Shown: positions 23,501 through 35,497 of the stretch, piece after piece
Position numbering within the stretch: the stretch's first letter is position 1
Layout of the letters: every line of letters starts with the position of its first letter
DNA from: Owenia fusiformis
Taxonomy: Eukaryota > Annelida > Polychaeta > Sabellida > Oweniidae
Assembly: GCA_903813345.2 (NCBI GenBank)
Contig: CAIIXF020000005.1
Location: 2,897,539-2,961,538 of the forward strand
Reading direction: 5' to 3'
DNA length: 64,000 nucleotides
Made by a program: the position numbers and the translations under genes
The notes under the pieces: model-generated
What the model was told of the DNA's origin: nothing
What the model saw: the letters and a program-made list of their open reading frames with translations, nothing else
Database searches by the model: none

Positions 23501-25010
23501 CTAAGTGTCGTGAAAATAAAATGGTTTTATTCAAAAAAATAAACCTGCCATCAATCCAATTATCGAATCACATTAATATGAATAAAATAATATACATGAA
23601 TTAAATCAATTTAAACAGACATCAAAATATCCATTCGTCAAAAACAAATGACACGCTCTTTAATATATCAGTTTTATAACATACCTAAAAACTAATAAAA
23701 TATCAAGTGAATCGATCAAAAAACTCTATGGTTATCTCCTATTGCAATTTTTGTTTTATGAGTCTCGATAGAGATGCAATTTCAATCAACTCGTTCTTTA
23801 ATGCTGAAATTTGCTCAAAGAAATGTCAAAGCATCTACGTGATCAACTGCGTAAGTGAGAATCGGGGTGAAATATTTCTGTGCCGTCCGATCTCTTTAAT
23901 CATACATCATAATGAGCAGAGAGGAAGAAGTCTTTGACAGTGCGCACGAGCATTCTCAGATGGCCTAGCAGGACACACCGAGAAACAAAGCCTCACCTAG
24001 AAATGTTTTTTTCTTTTATGGAATGCTACTGTGATCGAGTCTTTGATGTTATGCATCATTTTATTTCCTATCGGGCTATAACGCCACTAATTACAAATGC
24101 GTATACTTGCACTTCCTAATTAAACCGATAGTTTAGCATAAAACGGTGATATTTTAGACTAATTATTTTGTAATTACACAATATTACTTTTGACCAAGCT
24201 TCTGTACTAGACTTAACTTTTTTACAGCACTATACATACACACACGCTTTTAAAATCGTTGAGTAGCTGTGAGGCATATTGGGACTCAAAAATGTTGGTA
24301 TGTTACTCGAACATTATGATTTCTTTTGAGCAGATTTGTGTTGATGAGCTGTTTTACCTCATTCCCCCAGTGTTGCAAATTATTTGTTAAGATTTTGAAT
24401 ATAAACAGTAAGAGACGTGACTCTAGCCTTTCTGTCAAAACAATCCAAGTTGTTAGGCATAAATTGTGAGATATGTGGAAAAAGGGAAAGACAAAATCGA
24501 ATTATTAAGTTATGTGATAATGGTAAGCACTTCCTTTTACCACAATTAATATTCATCCACTAAACAATTATATTGTTGTCAAGCGCAGCTAAACATTAGT
24601 TTTCTCTGTATAGTCCTCACTGAAAATGCAATTAGAAACAATCCCCCGAGCCCTACTACATCTTCAACGCCGTCCACGACCATTTCAGCTTTCGAAAGAG
24701 TATTGAAGTCTCGCTCTCGCTAAATCCTGTTCAAAGAACAATCCGAGATTAGAAATATCCATAAACAAGCAACGTCATCAAGATCAACAATTAAAAGTAA
24801 CACGCAAAATATATTGATTATTCCACAAATGCACCGGGACAACCTTTGTTTTTTGATCGGCTAGGATGGCATTCGGTGCATGTAACAACTGTTGTTGGTG
24901 TTACTGTTTATAAGTTTACACAATCGGCAATTAGAGTGACTGTATAATTTATAAGATAGATCCTTCAAATACACTACATACTCAGCGTCAGCTTATTTCG
25001 AATTCTAGTC
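20563..25010. other. Intergenic DNA, no gene supported
   Basis: About 4.4 kb with only short open frames, none with a recognisable domain or paired splice sites. It is part of the non-coding stretch upstream of Fezf and could hold enhancers. Confidence 0.5.
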
Positions 25011-25380
25011 TTTGAAAAAAAGCACACAGATTTTGAATTTATGCAGCTCATTTCTAGCTGTTTGAAAAGAAGCACACAGATTTTGAGTTAATGTAGCTCA
25101 TTTCTAGCTCTTTGAAAACAGCACACATATTTTGAATATCATTCAAAATGATTTTGAAAAAAACGTTTTTGAATTCATGTGGCTCATTTCTAGCTCTTTA
25201 TAAAGAAGCACACAGTGTTTGAATTCATGTAGCTCATTTCTAGCTCTTTGAAAAGAAGCTCACAGATTTTGAATATCATGTAGCTCATTTCTAGCTCTTT
25301 GAAGAGAAGCACATAGTATTTGCATTCATGTGGCTCATTTCTAGCTCTTTGAAAAGAAGCACACGGATTTTGAATTCATT
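25011..25380. repeat. Tandem repeat, about 50-bp unit, seven copies
   Basis: The phrase TTTGAAAAGAAGCACACAGA followed by TTTTGAATTCATGTAGCTCA and TTTCTAGCTC recurs at 25011, 25061 and 25111, then near 25197, 25248, 25298 and 25348. One unit, around 25130-25190, is expanded and irregular. Confidence 0.85.
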
Positions 25381-25494
25381 TGAATCACGGGAATCTGCTC
25401 TCTCTATGGAAACCACGTAGAAACTGCCGGGTACCAGTATTAAGAAATGGCTGTCAAATGGCTGTGGTGAAATAGGGCACTTATTTTAGGTTTA

Positions 25495-25808
25495 CCTATA
25501 TACTTACGTATTTTTGCTATTTTATACGGAGGCTCAAGTAGTATGCTCCAAACAATTTACATAATGTGCAGAACAAACTATCAGATCAATTCGTAAAATA
25601 TTACATTTAATCTTTATGGTCTTATATTGTCTTTTTCTGTACATCCTATACCTATAACCTATATACTTACGTATTTTTGCTATTTAATATGGAAGCTCAA
25701 GTAGTATGCTCCAAACAATTTACATAATGTGCAGAACAAACTATCAGATCAATTCGTAAAATATTACATTTAATCTTTATGGTCTTAAATTGTCTTTTTC
25801 TGTACATC
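25495..25808. repeat. Tandem duplication, 163-bp unit, two copies
   Basis: The segment starting CCTATATACTTACGTATTTT at 25495 is repeated from 25658 with few differences. It contains AGTAGTATGCTCCAAACAAT in both copies. High similarity suggests a recent duplication. Confidence 0.85.
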
Positions 25809-28800
25809 TTTTAACGATGTTAACCTGAAATAAAAATGTATTAAAAAGTACCATGGGTACTGTACATGCCAGAATTGATCAAACATCGACATACGATAAT
25901 GGAAAACTGAAATCAGATACAAAAGTCTCCATTATAAGATTATTTTTCCGTTTTGTTTATGGAATTCAAATTCCATCAAAGAGAATAACTCTAGACAATA
26001 AATGAGATCCTATTTCACTATTAAACTCACCCCTCTGTATCATATTGTCAGCTCATTATAATGAGCAACCGGTTGATAAGCTACAAATTACCAAATTATA
26101 ATCAAAATAAAGAATTGGTAATAATAAGCAACTGAAGGCGATGGGTGTAAGAAGAGACTTACAGACGCACGCCTCTTAAAGGATCCGCAGTTCAATGCAA
26201 CTTGAGGAGAATGCGGATATTTGTAAAGCAACATCTCATGCTCCAGTAGGCAATATGTGTTGTATTTGATAGAGAGGTTCTCCGGGGACCAAAGAATAAT
26301 CGGAAGGGTACAATGGTTCATACTTGCGCAAAACGATTTTGTGACGATTATGTTAATACATTCAGCAGTTACATGAAATACAATGTACAGTACTTGTTTA
26401 ACATTGTTTTTACATTCATTAAAAGAGACATCTTAATTTGTGGCAATTCGCGTACAAGATACAACCAAACATGTACGTTCTTTATGAATTGAACACATAC
26501 CCCAACTGTCGAGTGTCTCATGGCCCACATGTGACATGTAACAGAAAACCAGCAATCATTTGCAAATTATAAGTTCATGTAAAATCTAATTTTGAAAATC
26601 GATCCAAGTTTCAATTGTTGTCAGAAAGAAGAACCAGTTGATTTCACAGTTTCATATTTCCCTACCTTCGGGTGCCTGTCATTGTTCGGCATTAAAAGCT
26701 TTAGTTGTAAGTACGACCGTGGCTACCACTGAGTTCATTAAAAACCACCAATCACCTCTCGCACCGCAGCCGTAATGTACAACAAACAAGATTTTTAAAA
26801 CAAAATTGACATAAATGAGTTTTATAGTTAAGTATTTTGTTTTAGTGTCACAGATTTAAAAAAACGTAGGTATCAAATATTCTTAACCAATTAACCAATT
26901 AGCTGGCATCAGCATAGAATGGGATGCAACATAATTTATCACGTTTCTTCTGTTAAGAGTGGACATGGGCTTTCAACTTCTAATTGAAAGCCCATGGAGT
27001 GGAGTTTATCATTTAGTTTAAGGTTTATAAAACCACATTTAACCTAATATTTCTCATAAAAACTGAAATATATATTTCTTAACACCAACTATACATCATA
27101 GAGTGACCAGGGGTCACGTTATCAAATGCTCTGAATGGAGCAATGAAGACCTTGCTCTAATTTGTACATTATTAACAAGGATCAGAATCACATTTATTTC
27201 AATCAAAGTTCAAAAATTAAACGTGTACTTTGTGTGAAAAAAAGTTATCAGGTTGATTTATATCGCGAAATATTTTTTTGGGTGATCGCCTCATGCAATG
27301 TATAATTTATCACAGTGCGATATGTAGAAAAGACAGCGAATCATTGAGGCTGACACATCTTTCCCTCTAAATATACTTAATGAATAGCTCCTAAATCACA
27401 CTACAAAATCAATTTGTCCGTGAAACAGTTAGACACATGGTGTAGGGTTTCATTTCTTACACCTAAGGTGTTATTACTATTGAGATGCGTATTGTTACAT
27501 GCTGCGAGAAAAGTGTCGAAATGAAATGGTTCATTTTGAAATGTTATCCATTTATTGGAGGAAGGACATGATTCAGCTGTTATACAAGCTGCTTGCTGAG
27601 ACGTACTAAATGGCAAACGACCGCAACAACCCTACCCTAACAATTTACGATGTTCAATATGCGCTGTTAACCTAATATCGTTCTCCCATTTTGGATTCAG
27701 AGTATGTTTAAGAAATATATCTTGAAAATGATATTATTAAAATTGAAGTGTCAACCTATTTGTAAAATATTAACATGCATCATCCTTACAAATGTAGACA
27801 TTGATGTCAACTTAAAATACATGGTAATATGTATGTTACATTATGGATACGTTCGCTTAGGACGTCGGTATCCGTGTGATAAACCAGTTTACGTGTTCAC
27901 TTAACGCCATCTTGATTGCAAGTAGTGCAGTAGGACCCAACCACCACCTGCTACGTAAATACTTCCGCTTCATGAAACCTTCCGAGCTTAATGATGGAGA
28001 AAAATTGATTTAAAAGACCATGAAGTAGTCTTATTGGGCTATATGTTTCTAGTGTTCCTATTGTGAATGGTATGACACCTTTGAATTCCTGAGTGTATTT
28101 AAATCCCACTGCGCACAGATATTATCACACTCTACCTGTAGTGTTTAAACTAAACCAATTCACAAAATATAAAGATTATAAAGTCCAAACAGCGAAATCC
28201 TTCCAATTTGCTCAATTTGTTCAAGTTGCTCTCCATTGATCGTTTAAAACTCAAGTGTCCGTGAAGTCTTACCTCAGCGATACGGGACTGATGACCACTG
28301 ATACACATCGCAATTGGTATGCGCTAATTGTTCAAGTCTACAACACCGAAAAGTTTTATGGCAGCCAAATGAAAGTTTGATGAAACTTTCCAAACAATTA
28401 AAAACGATATTAAGGATAACAAAAGTGTTAAACCTGACAGCTAGAAATTTCGTGCAAAGAGATGTGACAACGCAAAGTACAAAGGGTAAGTGACATGTAT
28501 GTTGGTGGATCAATTTGCCAAGTAATATCGAGCGTTTCTGACACCATTAATATGACAACAATTATCATGTTATTGGTGAAATAAATTATCCAGACATATG
28601 TGATAAATCGACGGGATGATGTGCTTGGTTTGATAACAATTCATGGTGTGAAGCGTAGAAAGTTCTTTTTAACTATAGGATGGAAGAATTTCAAAATACG
28701 CGTACTATAAAATTAAAGAAATGCAGGTCAAATAGAAAATAGTCAAATTATACATTTTGAAACGCTCTTTCTTGCAGCGATTAAAAAAACAAAAATTGAA

Positions 28801-30895
28801 TAACCTTGGTATGATACATCCACGTGTATCAATAATAGTTGTATTACTAATTGGTATTGTTAATTACCAAAACTTGCCAGTAAATGTTTTCACAACCTTG
28901 GTAGACATCCAACACCTATCAACGAAGTCCTAGTTTATAAACCTAATCAAAATGGTTCTAAGAAAATTGAACATCTATGTACTAAAACTTCACTCTGTTG
29001 AACTCTACTCTATCAAAAGGTAGATGTATGTTACTCATCTCCTCAAAGACCAAAAATTCATTCATTTACAATATAATTATGCACCTAAGAACAGTACTTA
29101 ACAGTATTCTTGATTGCTGCGTCAATATTTTGATATTTCATGTTTCAATAAACAAAAAACATACCAGAGCAGTTCTTTTTTAAACTTTTTGCCCAAAAAA
29201 ATCTGGGAATATTTAAAACTATTGGCATCTACTTTTATAACCCTCTCTGGGATCTTACATATTATTGTTGATTGTTAATAATTACAATTTTCGAATGTGG
29301 AGAGAACAAAAAGTAGATGCGAAGGATTCAACAAAAGCGGGGTTAAAATGCCATCTCGATATACCTTAACTTTGAATGATATCATTCTTCGTAAAAAAAA
29401 TCCAAAGTAATAACAAAGAATGCGCTCTTGAATTGTTAAGCGGGTACTTGGTAGCGTCTTAGAGGCGTCTTCAAGTTTTGAAAAAATGACGAATATTTTT
29501 GTAAAGCAAAGTAATCCCTCCTTATAATTGTTCTGAAGTGTTGTATAGTCTGCCAAGCAAACGGGTTAAAGAATCACTAGAATGTTAATCCATTTAGATC
29601 TCAACAAATTATTCCCGTGAAAATGGCATCAAGTTGGAGGGGCAACACAAAAGAATACTTCAATAAACCCACAATTAAGAATTTAACATTCAAGAGCGTC
29701 TCTAAACATTCTAAACAGCAAAGTGCACTAGGGGGACCAAGTACAATAAATCAGCCTCTTTCCATTTATACTTTTATTGATTTAATCGTCTATAAGTGTA
29801 TACTTTAGAAAGCGTATCTATATCCGACTAAATGCTAAACTCTGAAGCGAACAAAATGATGTGTATGCATTCATAATGTCTAAGTCTGTTGAGTATAATT
29901 AAAACATTTTTTCATTGAGATTTAACATATTTGAATGTATGTATCACTTGGCACTTATAGAATGGCAGTGAAAGATATGTTTCAATTGAAGGGGCGAATT
30001 CTTCCTGTTAGTAGAACTTTAATAAAAGCCATGTACCCCAAGAGGCTATAGGACATCCAAATGGTTACTTATACACGCCTACTTCAGATTGGAAATAATC
30101 AATAAAAATGTACTTAATGTACAAAATACAACATGTTGTATAGTTATTAAAAATAAAACCCATAGGTAGTCTATTCTGACATACATCTGGAGAAATTTGT
30201 TTTTCGTACTGCCAGTATTACTCGTGTTTTCAAGTTTGTTTTTTCTCATTAGACTGTCAATGGAAACAAACTGGTTGTTTTTCTTGGATTAATAATTGAT
30301 CAAGTGCATATATATCGATAATCTCGAGTTGGTTGTCACTTCATTAACTTTTACAAGTGACTATAATGTGACAAAGAACATTTTGAATGTTTTGTTTGAT
30401 AAAGTTATTATTCATAAAACATTCAGAGGAAAAATTGAAAACATCTGACGTATCTTTTTTGGTCAAAGCACATGTGAAACTGTAAAGTATTTTGTTTACA
30501 TGCTTATTATAGTCACTATATATAGTAATTATATTGGCTAAAATTGTTCAGTTCAATTCGATGGAATTAAAAAGCAGTTTTCAATACAAGAAGCACTACA
30601 GGCGCTAAATATTTTATGATGAAGTGTTCATGTCGCATTAAAATCGAAGGTCGATTGTATGGGCTGAAACAGAACAAAACATAAGCATACGAGTTTTGTC
30701 ATGATTTCGAAAGGTAGACCAGTTCACAAAACAATTAGACCATAATAGTGATGGATTTGGAGATATTGTTAGAGACCTCATCGCATTAATTGATCGCTAG
30801 CTTTGATTATTAAATAAAACGCATCTGAATTAATGATGAGGCAAACCATATGCTTTATTGATAGACTCACCATCTTTCGCACCTTGCAGTCATCT
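25809..30895. other. Intergenic DNA upstream of Fezf, no gene supported
   Basis: About 5 kb of AT-rich DNA with no supported exon. It contains a perfect small hairpin at 26964-26996. Regulatory content is likely from its position but cannot be read directly. Confidence 0.45.
26964..26996. other. Perfect 13-bp stem, 7-base loop hairpin
   Basis: CATGGGCTTTCAA (26964-26976) pairs perfectly with TTGAAAGCCCATG (26984-26996) around a loop of CTTCTAA. The stem is too short for a typical pre-miRNA and no gene is adjacent; function unknown. Confidence 0.5.
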
Positions 30896-31294
30896 GATTG
30901 GCCTATCAAATCAGAGATCAACCAATCAAATCACAAAGATCGAGATAAATGCAATAATGATTTGCTTTCGTTATAATTGATTTTTATTATATTTCCTAGA
31001 GGATGATCGTTTAGAAAAGAAATGCGGTGATTAGCGGAGGAATGTCCTACTGTATCGACGGTGCCAATCAAACAGTACACAATCGACAACATAAAAACGC
31101 AATCTACACTCGTCAGAGATCATTACTGAGCCGTCCGTCATATTATATATACCGTATATATAATCCAACTATCAATTTCTAGGATTAAGACTTCAGAGCG
31201 AGTCCGACATCACACTCCTATTGGGCAACTCACTAATATCAACTGTCGGGGACCAAGGGAGACACTTCAGATCGTTAGCACAGTCCACGATAAG
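30896..31294 (+). promoter_or_regulatory. Candidate distal promoter and 5'UTR exon of Fezf
   Basis: CCAAT-type sites occur at 30897-30901 (inverted) and 30922-30926, followed by a CACAAAGATC TCF-like word. TATA-like tracts lie at 31144-31151 and 31155-31163. A transcript starting about 30 bases further on would reach a strong donor, AAG|GTAAGT, with its exon ending at 31294. It could splice to the acceptor at 32482 before the Fezf start. Inferred from signals only. Confidence 0.4.
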
Positions 31295-32303
31295 GTAAGT
31301 GATCAACTTCACAGCTCTATTGTACATTGTTTGAAATGGTACATTTCATATTTTAAAATGATTTTTCAATCAATTCTAATTATGATATTCTGATAGGAAT
31401 TCTTATTTAATTGAAAATTACGTAAATCATAAACTCGCCTACAATAAAGTTCAAATCACCAATAAAGAGTCAAAAATATCATGTAACTGCCTAAAAATTG
31501 TCTCGAAGGTTGAACTTCATATTTCATTCTTTATAATGTCTATTTTATAAAGCAAATGTCACGACGTTTTAATATTTATTTCAGGAAAATCGTCAATATT
31601 AACATTTATATATTAACTTTTCTCAACATTCATTATTTTGAAAAATGGTAATTTCAACTGTATAAAACTTCACTGTCAGATAAGGATATCACGATATCGT
31701 GAAACGTAAATTATATTATATTTCATGGATAAGTATACATTTGAATACAAAAGTATAAATTACCAATACAAGTTTATCTCCCCCTCGTTCTATAATTGAG
31801 CTTTTATATCCAGGCATATTATATGAAATAATAATTTTGTTGTTATGTTTTTACTTGCAATTACTTTTTATTACCCTCATCGAGTCTGAAAAGACATTAA
31901 ATAATATAATATCATAATCATTATGGAAAATTAATAATGTATATTAATTTGGATATCATAGGTTTTATACATTAAATATAAAAATATGACGCGTTTTAAG
32001 TTATTTCAAACTTTTCGGAATTTAATATAATACAATATATTTGTGACTGTGAAAACTGAAATTCAATTAAGGAGTTTTATTTAACACATCTAGAAACTTG
32101 TTTGATGGTGATTTCAAAAAGGCTAATTGGTACTGACAGTTCCTTACATCTCTAATTATGTACTTGTTACATCAGTCAAAGTTTTCGATTGTTTCAAAAT
32201 ATTTTTCCTCAACTTTGAACCTCAAAAGAACAAATTAGATCAATTTCTCATTTCTCATACGGGGTCGCTCACAGTTGACGGCCACATGATCAAAAAGTAA
32301 CTC
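31295..32303 (+). other. Fezf 5' intron or upstream region
   Basis: AT-rich sequence between the two candidate first exons. No coding exon is seen. Confidence 0.4.
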
Positions 32304-32359
32304 TATATAAGCCTTTCTTTTACTTTGCCAGTGAAAAGATCAAACATTCATTGTGTAAC
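32304..32359 (+). promoter_or_regulatory. Candidate proximal TATA promoter and short 5'UTR exon of Fezf
   Basis: TATATAA at 32304-32310 lies about 50 bp before a donor, AAC|GTAAGT, at 32360. This would make a first exon of roughly 25 bp, spliced over a 123-bp intron to acceptor TTCTTCCAG ending at 32482. It is an alternative to the upstream TATA/donor pair near 31.15-31.29 kb. Confidence 0.4.
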
Positions 32360-32526
32360 GTAAGTAAAGTCGCAAATATATGTTAAGTTATCATTTATAC
32401 ACGAATGGACAAATCTTAACTCATCCATATATTTAAATCACACGGTAACACATACTAAAACTTGCTTTTTGATTTTCTTCCAGACACAGCTAGAAGCAAC
32501 GAGGGTTGGATTTACTCGTCACAACC

Positions 32527-34071
32527 ATGTTAACCACAGAGAACAATTTACAAGGTCTTCCTTCTCCAGATCTACCAAAACCCGAAGCCTGTCAAAGTCC
32601 AAACACGCCAAAGAATATGTCGGACGGGGAAAAGGAAGAGAAAAACATTTCTCGACCTAAACTCTCGTTCTCTATAGACGAGATAATGCGCAAACCCGAT
32701 GTCAAACGTAGCGATACAAGTGAGCGCGAGAACAATCATATATCCTCTCAGAAAAGGCAGAAACTGTCGCCAAATGATGTATCCCCTTCAAGTCATGGGT
32801 TCCAGCCATACGTCTCTGGGTTGCAGAAGTCACCGATTGTTCCCCTGAACACCGACCCATACCCGGGTATGCCTTCAGCTCTGAGCCACCCAGCCTACCA
32901 CGGCCTAGGCCAACTAGCCAGCTTTCCTACAATGGTTCTGGCTCAGAGGATCAACGAATACCAGGCCCTAAAGTACCATATGGACATGCAACAACGTGAC
33001 GCACATTTAATGGCAACTTCAACCAAAATGGCACATTTAACACAAATTGCTCGAGCTCCTTTAATATCCCCCGTCTCTCTCGGTAATTTGACGTCCCCTC
33101 GAACGGCAAGACCGAATGCAAATCAACATAGCCCTGTAGACGATAGACGAAGGGACGTATTGGAGTCAAGCCGTGGCGAGGACGAGACTCTGGACTTATC
33201 CATGAAAAAGCTAGATTCGCAGAGCGCTGTTAGCTCCACTAACATGATTTCACCCTGTAGCTCTTCTGGGGATAAAACCCCAGAAGGTGAGAGTCCAGTT
33301 AATAAACAACAGAAAACATTTCCATGTCACGAATGTGGTAAGGTTTTCAACGCCCACTATAACCTGACGCGTCATATGCCCGTCCATACCGGGGCTCGGC
33401 CCTTTGTCTGCAAGGTCTGTGGGAAAGGATTCCGCCAAGCCAGTACATTGTGCCGCCATAAAATCATCCACACTAACGACAAGCCCCACAAATGCAGTCA
33501 ATGTGGAAAGGCATTCAATAGGAGTTCCACACTGAACACTCACATGCGCATTCACCAAAACTATAAACCATATATCTGTGAGTTCTGTGGCAAGGGATTC
33601 CACCAGAAAGGAAACTACAAGAACCATAAACTTACGCATAGCAGCGAAAAACAGTATAAATGTAAAATATGCGACAAGGCGTTTCACCAGGTCTATAACC
33701 TTACCTTCCACATGCACACACACAACGAAACAAAGCCATTCACATGCGAGCTATGCGGCAAGGGATTCTGCAGGAACTTTGATTTGAAAAAACACATGCG
33801 CAAGTTACACGAGGGAGCATCTCCGAGTCGTGATCACGATCACGGACACACGGGTTCGAACCTGGACGTTCATAGTCAAATAATGAGCAACCAAGCCGCT
33901 CTAAACCTATCGCCAACATCGTTATTTCCAACCAATGCAAGAACTGTTCTTCAAACTCCAGATTTCCCGTCAAAGAACTCTTTAGAAGCCCATTCTAAAC
34001 TTTATCAGTCATTTTTGCAATTCAATCCAGTGAGTAGAAACTTTCTACATAAGGTCCCATCATTTGTCTGA
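32527..34071 (+). CDS. fezf: Fezf forebrain zinc-finger transcriptional repressor
   Basis: A single coding exon of 514 residues; ATG at 32527 is the first in frame after the acceptor at 32482, although the frame is open further upstream. Residues 46-54 (LSFSIDEIM) are an engrailed-homology-1 motif that recruits Groucho/TLE co-repressors. Six C2H2 zinc fingers occupy residues 267-428 and match the Fezf array (for example [17 protein letters not shown] in finger 4 and [18 protein letters not shown] in finger 6). A LDLSMKK segment between them resembles a CtBP-binding motif. Fezf proteins are nuclear DNA-binding repressors that pattern the anterior nervous system. Vertebrate FEZF1/FEZF2 coding regions are split by introns, whereas this one is continuous. 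The gene is flanked on both sides by over 10 kb without other genes, which suits a developmental regulator. Confidence 0.93.
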   Translation: MLTTENNLQGLPSPDLPKPEACQSPNTPKNMSDGEKEEKNISRPKLSFSIDEIMRKPDVKRSDTSERENNHISSQKRQKLSPNDVSPSSHGFQPYVSGLQKSPIVPLNTDPYPGMPSALSHPAYHGLGQLASFPTMVLAQRINEYQALKYHMDMQQRDAHLMATSTKMAHLTQIARAPLISPVSLGNLTSPRTARPNANQHSPVDDRRRDVLESSRGEDETLDLSMKKLDSQSAVSSTNMISPCSSSGDKTPEGESPVNKQQKTFPCHECGKVFNAHYNLTRHMPVHTGARPFVCKVCGKGFRQASTLCRHKIIHTNDKPHKCSQCGKAFNRSSTLNTHMRIHQNYKPYICEFCGKGFHQKGNYKNHKLTHSSEKQYKCKICDKAFHQVYNLTFHMHTHNETKPFTCELCGKGFCRNFDLKKHMRKLHEGASPSRDHDHGHTGSNLDVHSQIMSNQAALNLSPTSLFPTNARTVLQTPDFPSKNSLEAHSKLYQSFLQFNPVSRNFLHKVPSFV

Positions 34072-35080
34072 ATTAGGATCATCCTCATCGGAGATCGCTT
34101 AAATTATTAATGATATTGTATAATTATTCAAGTGGCGACATAAATGTTGTGCACTTGTTCAACCATTCATGATGTATGATGTTGCCATTGTAGTCGTTTC
34201 TAAATGCTGTGCCGCTTCTTGCCATGTACCGTTATGGACATTTATCAAATTATATTTATTGTTAAAGGAGCATTTGATATCTGTTACAGATATGTGAATG
34301 CTTCAGATGTGCAAACATAACTTGTAAATAATTCACGTGGATGATGTCATGTTGTTAGGATGTCATTTTGGTGTCACTGAAGCGTCGTGGTGTCATGATG
34401 TTGCAAATAGGAATGAATATAGCTATATTATTTAATGTAATTTGTAAATACCAGATTTCACGATAATTTAAACGAGGTTGGCCTCAATTTTTGCATAAGT
34501 TAGAATCCATAATTCATATAACAAGACAAATGACAGAATGGTGTCATCGCTATCGACGACACTTAATAAGGTTATACATACAGGTTAAGATATATTTATA
34601 TTTATTTGTTGTGGAGGAAGAAAATATAATTGTTGTAATGAATGAAAATTCAGAATAAATAGAAGAACATTTCTTAATTTAAAAAAATGTATTTATTTCA
34701 ATAATTGGTTATTATAATGAGCTGGAAGCAAAATGAAATTGAACACCGGTATTGTAAATATTTGGAAAAGTCTTCACGCTTCCAATATGGCGTTCGTAGA
34801 GTCTCAATACTCGTGGTCATCCAAGCTTAATTGTTAAGGATGGATTAGTTGGAAATGAGATACCGTATAATAAGACAGTGAATGATCTACTTTATCGTGC
34901 TATTGTAAAGATCAAATTTGTCAACAGTGATGTTAATTTTCTGACGGCATCCCTGTTCAAACCGAATTATGAAGAGAGTTTTGATTATAGTTAATTAACC
35001 GCTAAAATAAAAATGGAAAATGTCAAGGTATATAATTCGTGTTATTTAAAAGGGTATTTTATTTTAAAAACAAATTTAAA
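34072..35080 (+). other. Fezf 3'UTR and downstream flank
   Basis: AT-rich sequence after the stop codon; the 3'UTR probably extends to just after 34659. Nothing else is recognised. Confidence 0.45.
34654..34659 (+). terminator. Poly(A) signal of Fezf
   Basis: AATAAA about 580 bp after the Fezf stop codon is the first canonical signal in a plausible 3'UTR. Confidence 0.55.
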
Positions 35081-35497
35081 GGCCTTCTCACATGAACGAA
35101 TCCACATAATGCCTAGGTCACATTTGTCCCGATTCATCGGCCGATTGAGTATTTTGTTCAAAATTGAAGGTCAAGGGTCAGATGTGAACACCAGAGTGCT
35201 TGTACATGATTTAAAAAAAGTTTGGTCAATTTGAAGCAAGTTGAAATCAGTTTTGAAGAAAATTCTGCAATCGGTCGGGCGCCGGCTGATGAATCGGAGC
35301 CTTGCGAGAGATAAATTGTAAATTATGGCGATTGGAAACGTAAACATGTCAATCGAAGAGCAACTTTGCGCATTCTTAAGAAGCCGTCCGAAGCTTTCCA
35401 AAAGGATACTTCCACACACGAAAAATGCGCACACATAAGAGTCCTATTCGTCAGTACACGCAAGTTGTCGGTTTTTTCGTTCATATGTGAGGGGGTC
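35081..35497. mobile_element. MITE-like element with CACATGAACGAA ends
   Basis: GGCCTTCTCACATGAACGAA at the left is mirrored by TTCGTTCATATGTGAGGGGG and TC at the right. The 417-bp interior has no coding frame. Left and right flanks both contain TAAA, but the target duplication is not clear. Family not assigned. Confidence 0.55.

Noticed and set aside
32506-32526. Earlier TTG start for Fezf
   Set aside because: Eukaryotic initiation normally needs ATG; the first ATG after the acceptor is at 32527.
33852-33862. GGTTCGAACC, tRNA-like T-loop word
   Set aside because: It lies inside the Fezf coding sequence and has no surrounding cloverleaf.
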